Below are positions 59,360 to 64,000 of a stretch of DNA of 64,000 nt, piece after piece. Both the position numbers and the translations under genes were made by a program. The stretch lies in assembly GCF_008634025.1 (NCBI RefSeq), contig NZ_PDCM01000001.1, forward strand, positions 4,558,501 through 4,622,500. Direction: 5' to 3'. How positions within the stretch are numbered: position 1 is the first letter of the stretch; each line of letters opens with the position of its first letter. Origin of the DNA: Streptomyces albofaciens JCM 4342 (GTDB taxonomy: Bacteria; Actinomycetota; Actinomycetes; Streptomycetales; Streptomycetaceae). The notes under the pieces are model-generated. The model did not search any database. It was given only the letters and a program-made list of their open reading frames with translations, and was not told where the DNA came from.

Positions 59360-60648
59360 GACAGCACCCGTTCCAGGGCCCGTTCGAGGAGTGTGACGCC
59401 CTCGTCGAGGAGCGGCTCGTCGATGGTGAACGGGGGCGCCAGGCGCAGGATGTGTCCGCCGAGGGCCACTCGGAGGCCCAGGTCGAGTGCGTGTGCGTAC
59501 ACGGCCCGCGCGATGTGCGGTGCGGGCCTGCGGCTCTCCCGGTCCGTGACGAACTCCAGCCCGTACAGCAGGCCCAGGCCGCGTACGTCGCCGAGGTTCT
59601 CGAAGCGGGAGGGCCAAGCGGACAGCCGCTCGTGCAGCAGGTCGCCCAGGATCCGGACGCGCTCGACCAGACGGTCGCGTTCGACGACCTCCAGAGTGGC
59701 GCGTGCCGCGGCGATCCCGAGCGGGTTGCCGCCGTACGTCGCCGAGTAGGCGCCGGGCACCGCGGCCGCCGGGTGGTGCAGCAGCTCCGCGCGACCCGCC
59801 AGGACCGCGAACGGGAACCCGCTGGCCAGGCCCTTCGACAGGGTGACCAGGTCCGGCTCGATGCCGAACTGCTCGCTCGCCAGGAAGGTGCCGGTGCGGC
59901 CGCCGCCGGTCATCACCTCGTCGGCGACGAGGAGCACCCCGTTGGCCCGGCAGGATTCGGTGATCTGTGACCAGTAGCCCGGCGGCGGCACGACGACTCC
60001 GGCCGCGCCGAGGACGGGTTCGAAGACCAGCGCCGAGACGTTCGGCTTGTCGGCGATGTGCTTGCGTACGAGGGAGGCGCAGCGCAGTCCGCACGACGGG
60101 TGGCTCAGTTCCAGCGGGCAGCGGTAGCAGTAGGCCGCGTAGCCGAGGACGGAGTTGCCGGCGAACGCCTGGTGGCCGACGTCCCAGTGCACCAGCATCC
60201 GCGCGCCCATCGTCTTGCCGTGGAAGCCTCCGCGCAGGGCTCCGATCCGGTTGCGGCCGGGCTCGGCGGTCGCCTGCACCACCCGTAACGCCGCCTCGAC
60301 CACCTCCGCCCCGGTGGAGAGCAGGGCGTAGGTGTTCAGCCGTTCGGGCAGCAACCTGGCCAGCAGCTCCAGGAGCGCGGCACGGTCGGGCGTCGCTGAG
60401 TCGTGCACGTTCCACAGGCGCCGGGCCTGCGTGGTGAGCGCCTCCACGACCTCGGGGTGTCCGTGCCCCAGCGACTGGGTCAGCGTGCCTGCCGCGAAGT
60501 CCAGGTACTGGTTGCCGTCGAGATCCGTGAGGACCGGGCCGTGCCCCTCGGCGAAGACCCGGCGCCCGACGGCCGCCTCGTCCGAAGCGCCCGGGGCCAG
60601 ATGTCCGGCCTCTCGCTCCAGATGCTCCAGCTGGTGCTGACCTGTCAC
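59356..60648 (-). CDS. Class III PLP aminotransferase, AcbV-like
   Basis: 430 residues from the GTG at 60648, which has a GGGAG ribosome binding site; an open frame continues to 60726 without family resemblance. Motifs: GPVLTDLDGNQYLDFAAGTLTQSLGHGHPEVVEAL, STGAEVVEAALR, LRGGFHGKTMGARML, LLVADEVMTGGGRTGTF and the PLP lysine in LVTLSKGLASGFPFA. NDP-sugar aminotransferases are usually of the DegT fold, but the acarbose enzyme AcbV, which makes dTDP-4-amino-4,6-dideoxyglucose, is as I recall class III. With rmlA and rmlB divergently adjacent, the same reaction is the best assignment. It is the first gene of the leftward operon. Confidence 0.86.
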   Translation of the reverse strand: MTGQHQLEHLEREAGHLAPGASDEAAVGRRVFAEGHGPVLTDLDGNQYLDFAAGTLTQSLGHGHPEVVEALTTQARRLWNVHDSATPDRAALLELLARLLPERLNTYALLSTGAEVVEAALRVVQATAEPGRNRIGALRGGFHGKTMGARMLVHWDVGHQAFAGNSVLGYAAYCYRCPLELSHPSCGLRCASLVRKHIADKPNVSALVFEPVLGAAGVVVPPPGYWSQITESCRANGVLLVADEVMTGGGRTGTFLASEQFGIEPDLVTLSKGLASGFPFAVLAGRAELLHHPAAAVPGAYSATYGGNPLGIAAARATLEVVERDRLVERVRILGDLLHERLSAWPSRFENLGDVRGLGLLYGLEFVTDRESRRPAPHIARAVYAHALDLGLRVALGGHILRLAPPFTIDEPLLDEGVTLLERALERVLS

Positions 60649-60736
60649 TGCCGCTCCCACCCTCCTGGGCGAACTGCTGTGCCATGCGGCGCCGTTGAGC
60701 GGCGTCGGAGGTGAGTCAAACATCAATCACCCAGCG

Positions 60737-60755
60737 CTGCAAGAAATTTCTGCAA
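60737..60755. promoter_or_regulatory. Direct repeat CTGCAA-N7-CTGCAA in the divergent promoter region
   Basis: CTGCAA occurs at 60737-60742 and 60750-60755, 13 bases apart, around the palindrome GAAATTTC. Further TGCAGC/CTGC words lie near 60782-60793. The repeat sits between the aminotransferase operon (leftward) and rmlA (rightward). From memory, TTGCAG-type direct repeats occur in promoters of Streptomyces amylase and maltose genes controlled by MalR/Reg1. Confidence 0.5.
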
Positions 60756-60849
60756 CTTTCTGAGTGGCCTTGCGTGTCTCATGCAGCTTCTGCTTGAGTC
60801 ACAAGTCACTTCACCGGTGACACCGCGACCTTCGTTCGAGGAGAGATCC

Positions 60850-60897
60850 GTGAGACAACAGATCCAGTCCCTTCCGCGACATCGGTGGCCGACGTGA
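60850..60897 (+). CDS. Possible 15-residue leader peptide coupled to rmlA
   Basis: GTG at 60850 has a GAGGAG ribosome binding site and opens a frame VRQQIQSLPRHRWPT. Its TGA (60895-60897) overlaps the rmlA GTG (60894) as GTGA. rmlA itself has only a modest GGTGG before it, so ribosomes finishing the leader may start rmlA. No attenuator structure was found. Confidence 0.45.
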   Translation: MRQQIQSLPRHRWPT

Positions 60898-61961
60898 AAG
60901 CCCTCGTCCTGGCGGGAGGCACCGGCAGCCGGCTACGGCCGTTCACGCACACCCGCGCCAAGCAGCTCCTCCCCCTCGCCAACAGACCGGTCCTGCACTA
61001 CGCCTTGCAGGCGATAGCGGAAGCCGGCATCGAGCACGTGGGCGTGGTGGTCGGCGACCACGGCGACGCCATCCGCCGCGCGGTGGGGGACGGGACTGCC
61101 TTCGGGCTGCGCATCACCTACCTCCGGCAGCGCGCATCCCTCGGCCTGGCCCACGCGGTGGCCATCGCGCGCGACTTCCTGGCGGATGACGACTTCCTGC
61201 TGTATCTGGGAGACAACTACCTGGAGGAGGGGGTGGCGGGCTTCGTGCGGCGCGCCGAAGCCGGCCGGGACGCCGCCCGGCTGCTCCTCACCCCGGTGCC
61301 CGACCCCACCGCCTTCGGCGTGGCCGAGACCGACGACACGGGGCTCGTGCGCCGGCTGGAGGAGAAGCCGGAGCACCCCCGCAGCGATCTCGCCATGGTC
61401 GGCGTCTACGCCTTCACCCCCGCGGTGCACGACGCGGTGCGCGCCATCCGCCCCTCCGGCCGCGGCGAGCTGGAGATCACCCACGCGGTGCAGTGGATGA
61501 TCGAGCAGGGCCTCGGCGTGCGCGCGGAGACGACCACCCGGCCGTGGCGCGACACCGGCAGCGTGGACGACCTGCTGGAGGCGAACCGGCACGTCCTGGA
61601 CCGGATGACGGGGAGCGTCGAAGGCAAGGTCGATCCGGACAGCGTCCTGGTGGGCCGGGTCCGTATCGCCGAGGGGGCCGTGGTCACGCGGTCCCGGATC
61701 GTCGGGCCCGTGGTGGTCGGCGCGGGCGCCGTGATCAGCAACTCCACCGTCGGCCCGTACACCTCCGTGGCGGAGGACTGCCGCATCGAGGACAGCGCGG
61801 TCGACTCCTCCGTGCTGCTGCGGGGCGCGTGCCTGGAAGGCGCCTGGGGCATCGAGCGGTCGCTGATCGGCAGCGAAGCGGTCGTGGCCGCGGCGCCCCG
61901 CCCGCACCCGGCCCACCGCCTCGTCATCGGCGACCACAGTAAGGTGCAGCTCACCTCATGA
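60894..61961 (+). CDS. rmlA: Glucose-1-phosphate thymidylyltransferase, long (StrD/AcbA) form
   Basis: 355 residues from GTG 60894, a start that matches family members beginning with KALVLAGG. Motifs: LAGGTGSRLRPFTHTRAKQLLPLANRPVLHYAL, YLGDNYLEEGV, EEKPEHPRSDLAMVGVY and EITHAVQWMI. The C-terminal about 110 residues form a left-handed beta-helix (VLVGRVRIAEGAVVTRSRIVGPVVVGAGAVISNSTVGPY), the mark of the long StrD/AcbA subtype used in natural product clusters rather than the short primary type. It converts glucose 1-phosphate and dTTP to dTDP-glucose, feeding RmlB encoded directly after it with an ATGA overlap. Confidence 0.92.
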   Translation: MKALVLAGGTGSRLRPFTHTRAKQLLPLANRPVLHYALQAIAEAGIEHVGVVVGDHGDAIRRAVGDGTAFGLRITYLRQRASLGLAHAVAIARDFLADDDFLLYLGDNYLEEGVAGFVRRAEAGRDAARLLLTPVPDPTAFGVAETDDTGLVRRLEEKPEHPRSDLAMVGVYAFTPAVHDAVRAIRPSGRGELEITHAVQWMIEQGLGVRAETTTRPWRDTGSVDDLLEANRHVLDRMTGSVEGKVDPDSVLVGRVRIAEGAVVTRSRIVGPVVVGAGAVISNSTVGPYTSVAEDCRIEDSAVDSSVLLRGACLEGAWGIERSLIGSEAVVAAAPRPHPAHRLVIGDHSKVQLTS

Positions 61962-62935
61962 CGTCACGCATCCTCGTCACCGGCGGCGCCGGGTTCATCG
62001 GATCCGCCTACGTCCGCGCGCTCCTCGGCCCGTCGGGACCACCCGGCGTCACCGTCACCGTGCTGGACAAGCTCACCTACGCGGGCAGCCTCGCCCGGCT
62101 CGACCCGGTACGCGCTCACCCGGACCTGACCTTCGTGCGCGGGGACGTCTGTGACGCCGCGACGGTGCGGCGCCTGACGGCCGGGCACGACGAAATCGTC
62201 CACTTCGCGGCGGAGTCGCACGTGGACCGCTCCATCGAGGACGGCTCGTGCTTCACCCGCACCAACGTGATGGGCACCCAGACCCTGCTGGACGCGGCGC
62301 TGCGCAACGGGGTGCGCACCTTCGTGCACATCTCCACCGACGAGGTCTACGGCTCGGTCCCCGAGGGCGCCGCACGGGAGGAGGACCCGCTCAGGCCCAG
62401 CTCGCCGTACGCGGCGTCCAAGGCCGCGGCGGACCTCGTCGCGCTTGCCCACCACCGCACGTACGGGCTGGACGTCCGGGTGACCCGCTGTTCCAACAAC
62501 TTCGGCCCGTACCAGCACCCGGAGAAGGCCGTTCCGCGCTTCCTGGCCGCGGTGCTGACCGGCGGCAGCCTCCCGCTGTACGGAGACGGCCGGCAGGTCC
62601 GCGACTGGCTGCACGTGGACGACCACGTCCGGGCGGTCGAACTGGTACGCACGGCCGGGCGGGCCGGAGAGACGTACAACATCGGGGGCGGCACCTCCCT
62701 GAGCAACCTCGGCCTCGCGCAACACCTGCTGACGCGGTGCGGCGCGGGCCCCGACCGCATCACCCACGTCACGGACCGCAAGGGCCACGACCGCCGTTAC
62801 GCGGTGGACCACAGCAAGATCACCGCGGAACTCGGATACCGGCCGCGGGCCGACTTCGCGCAGGCGCTGACCGCCACGGTGGACTGGTACCGCACCCACC
62901 GGCCCTGGTGGGAGCCCTTGTTCACGTCCGTCTGA
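61958..62935 (+). CDS. rmlB: dTDP-glucose 4,6-dehydratase
   Basis: 325 residues of the extended SDR family. NAD site [18 protein letters not shown] (8-25). The Thr-Asp-Glu triad is in [14 protein letters not shown], and the catalytic Tyr/Lys in [12 protein letters not shown]. Substrate-side blocks include [19 protein letters not shown] and [19 protein letters not shown]. It makes dTDP-4-keto-6-deoxyglucose, the substrate expected by the class III aminotransferase encoded on the other strand. It is coupled to rmlA by an ATGA overlap, and the pair ends before the amylase promoter. Confidence 0.95.
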   Translation: MTSRILVTGGAGFIGSAYVRALLGPSGPPGVTVTVLDKLTYAGSLARLDPVRAHPDLTFVRGDVCDAATVRRLTAGHDEIVHFAAESHVDRSIEDGSCFTRTNVMGTQTLLDAALRNGVRTFVHISTDEVYGSVPEGAAREEDPLRPSSPYAASKAAADLVALAHHRTYGLDVRVTRCSNNFGPYQHPEKAVPRFLAAVLTGGSLPLYGDGRQVRDWLHVDDHVRAVELVRTAGRAGETYNIGGGTSLSNLGLAQHLLTRCGAGPDRITHVTDRKGHDRRYAVDHSKITAELGYRPRADFAQALTATVDWYRTHRPWWEPLFTSV

Positions 62936-63146
62936 GGGGGCGGACCGACGGGGCGGGGCGGCAGGGGAGGGGAGCGTCGGACACTCCGGCCCGGTCGGCC
63001 GGGCGCGTTGGGGACATACCTGCTGCATACCCCACGGCCGCGGGCCGGAGTGCGTTGAAGGTAACACCGTTGAAACACTTGCGAAAGAGTTTGCGCTTCC
63101 TGGGTTGACCTTCGACCTCGGTGAACTGGACTTCTGTGGCGAAGGG

Positions 63147-63175
63147 TTGACCAGCGGTAAGCGGAGCCGTACGGT
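63147..63175 (+). promoter_or_regulatory. Sigma-70-type promoter of the amylase gene
   Basis: TTGACC (63147-63152), 17 bases, TACGGT (63170-63175): a good match to the main Streptomyces vegetative promoter (TTGACN, TANNNT). Transcription would start near 63182, about 95 bases before the ATG. Confidence 0.6.
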
Positions 63176-63182
63176 CTCGACC

Positions 63183-63203
63183 GCAAAAACTTGCTGCAAA
63201 AAC
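63183..63203 (+). promoter_or_regulatory. Direct repeat GCAAAAAC-N5-GCAAAAAC at the amylase transcription start
   Basis: GCAAAAAC at 63183-63190 and 63196-63203, 13 bases apart, lies exactly at the expected transcription start. Its spacing equals that of the CTGCAA repeat at 60737-60755. It is a repressor operator candidate, for example for a MalR-like LacI-family regulator. Confidence 0.5.
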
Positions 63204-63275
63204 CAGTACCGCCTTGTCCGGCATGGCGCGTTGCCCATCGAGGCTCCCCCACACCCCCTCAGACTGGAGCACACC

Positions 63276-64000
63276 ATGGCCAACAAGACCGTGGCCGCTG
63301 CACTCGCCCTAGTGGCAGGAGCCGCTGTGGCCATCACGGCGCCGGCACCGGCGCCGGCGCACGCCGCCGGTGCGCCCGGCGGCAAGGACGTCACGGCGGT
63401 GATGTTCGAAAGGAGCTTCTCCTCCGTGGCGAAAGCGTGCACGGAGGAGCTGGGCCCCGACGGATACGGGTACGTCCAGATCTCCCCGCCCAACGAGCAC
63501 CTCGCGGGAAGCCCCTGGTACACGGCGTACCAGCCCGTCAGCTACAAGATCGGCACCAAGCTGGGCGACCGCTCGGACCTCAAGAGCATGATCGACACGT
63601 GTCACGCCGCGGGCGTCAAGGTCGTCGCGGACACGGTCATCAACCACATGGCGAACGCCTCCGGCACCGGCTCCGCGGGCTCGCCCTTCAGCAAGTACGA
63701 CTACCCGGGCACCTACTCCGGCGCCGACCTGGACACCTGCCGGAAGAAGATCGTCAACTACCGGGACCGCTGGGAGGCCCAGAACTGCGAGATGGGCGAC
63801 CTGCCCGACCTGGACACCGGTGAGGAACACGTCCGCAAGACGATCGCGGGCTACCTGAACGACCTGCTCTCCCTGGGCATCGACGGCTTCCGCGTCGACG
63901 CGGCCAAGCACATCCCCGAGGCCGACCTCGTCAACATCAAGTCCCGGCTCACCGACCCCGGCGTCTACTGGAAGCAGGAGACCATCGGGGCCCCCGGCGA
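63276..64000 (+). CDS. Secreted alpha-amylase (GH13), 3' end outside window
   Basis: The first 241 residues are visible. A signal peptide ([27 protein letters not shown]) ends near residue 30. The GH13 barrel shows [59 protein letters not shown] and [15 protein letters not shown], where the Asp of RVDAAKH (about residue 208) is the nucleophile. This is the usual Streptomyces secreted alpha-amylase type. GGAG precedes the ATG. Clusters for acarbose-like inhibitors typically contain secreted amylases (AcbE, AcbZ) that tolerate the inhibitor; its place next to rmlB and its own operator fit that. Inhibitor tolerance cannot be read from this part. Confidence 0.93.
   Translation, partial: MANKTVAAALALVAGAAVAITAPAPAPAHAAGAPGGKDVTAVMFERSFSSVAKACTEELGPDGYGYVQISPPNEHLAGSPWYTAYQPVSYKIGTKLGDRSDLKSMIDTCHAAGVKVVADTVINHMANASGTGSAGSPFSKYDYPGTYSGADLDTCRKKIVNYRDRWEAQNCEMGDLPDLDTGEEHVRKTIAGYLNDLLSLGIDGFRVDAAKHIPEADLVNIKSRLTDPGVYWKQETIGAPG

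Larger units (their letters stand above)
62936..63275. other. Regulatory gap before the alpha-amylase gene
   Basis: 340 bases. It contains a weak GC hairpin near 62989-63004, a pair of TTGCG words 12 bases apart (63079 and 63091), a TTGACC at 63105, the promoter at 63147-63175 and the direct repeat at 63183-63203. No coding sequence is visible. Confidence 0.5.

Noticed and set aside
62989..63004. GCCCGG-TCGG-CCGGGC hairpin as the rmlB terminator.
   Set aside because: It has only six base pairs in a very GC-rich stretch, so it is not distinguishable from chance.

Overview
The window looks like a chromosomal segment of a Streptomyces or a close relative. It is very GC-rich, with dense GTG/TTG starts, 1- to 8-nt stop/start overlaps, many small secreted proteins, a bldA-type TTA codon in a secondary-metabolism gene, and two biosynthetic gene clusters. 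I see no rRNA, tRNA, CRISPR array, transposase or replication origin.

Region 1 (1-8.8 kb) is an accessory patch. It holds the end of a decayed TMEM175-like gene, a complete stand-alone gyrB paralogue with no gyrA or recF beside it, a STAND NTPase gene cut off at the 3' end of gyrB, a small partner protein sharing a short C-terminal motif with it, a secreted four-Cys protein flanked on both sides by inverted copies of a promoter-like element, and a large XRE-STAND-WD40 protein.

Region 2 (8.8-24.3 kb) is a small nonribosomal peptide cluster: a cupin-like protein, a stand-alone adenylating enzyme with an unexplained C-terminal domain, and one tri-modular NRPS (C-A-T-E, C-A-T, C-A-T-TE) with a TTA codon. 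An APH-fold kinase lies upstream.

Region 3 (24.3-39.8 kb) is mixed housekeeping and accessory content: a coiled-coil protein, a sigma-like membrane protein, a GMC oxidoreductase with its Tat-type partner, a DUF2690 protein, an RsbQ/RsbP/RsbV-like stress module, an SDR lacking its catalytic lysine, two secreted proteins, a TipA-like MerR regulator and two methyltransferases.

Region 4 (39.8-64 kb) is the highlight: a cluster of the acarbose/acarviostatin type (C7-cyclitol amino-oligosaccharide inhibitors of alpha-amylase and alpha-glucosidase). One nearly gapless leftward operon of about 21 kb encodes a sedoheptulose-7-phosphate cyclase, a ROK kinase, a cupin, two oxidoreductases plus an aldo/keto reductase, amylomaltase, two related glycosyltransferases (one fused to a HAD phosphatase), a PfkB kinase, a GlgC-like nucleotidyltransferase, a maltokinase-like kinase, a three-gene ABC exporter and a class III aminotransferase. 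Divergent from it are rmlA and rmlB, and then a secreted alpha-amylase cut by the window end. The inferred flow is: cyclase and kinases make an NDP-cyclitol; RmlA, RmlB and the aminotransferase make a 4-amino-4,6-dideoxyhexose donor; the glycosyltransferases join them to a maltodextrin; the exporter removes the product; the amylase works outside the cell. The set of oxidoreductases/isomerases around the cyclase does not obviously match what I recall of the acarbose set, so the cyclitol branch may be a variant.
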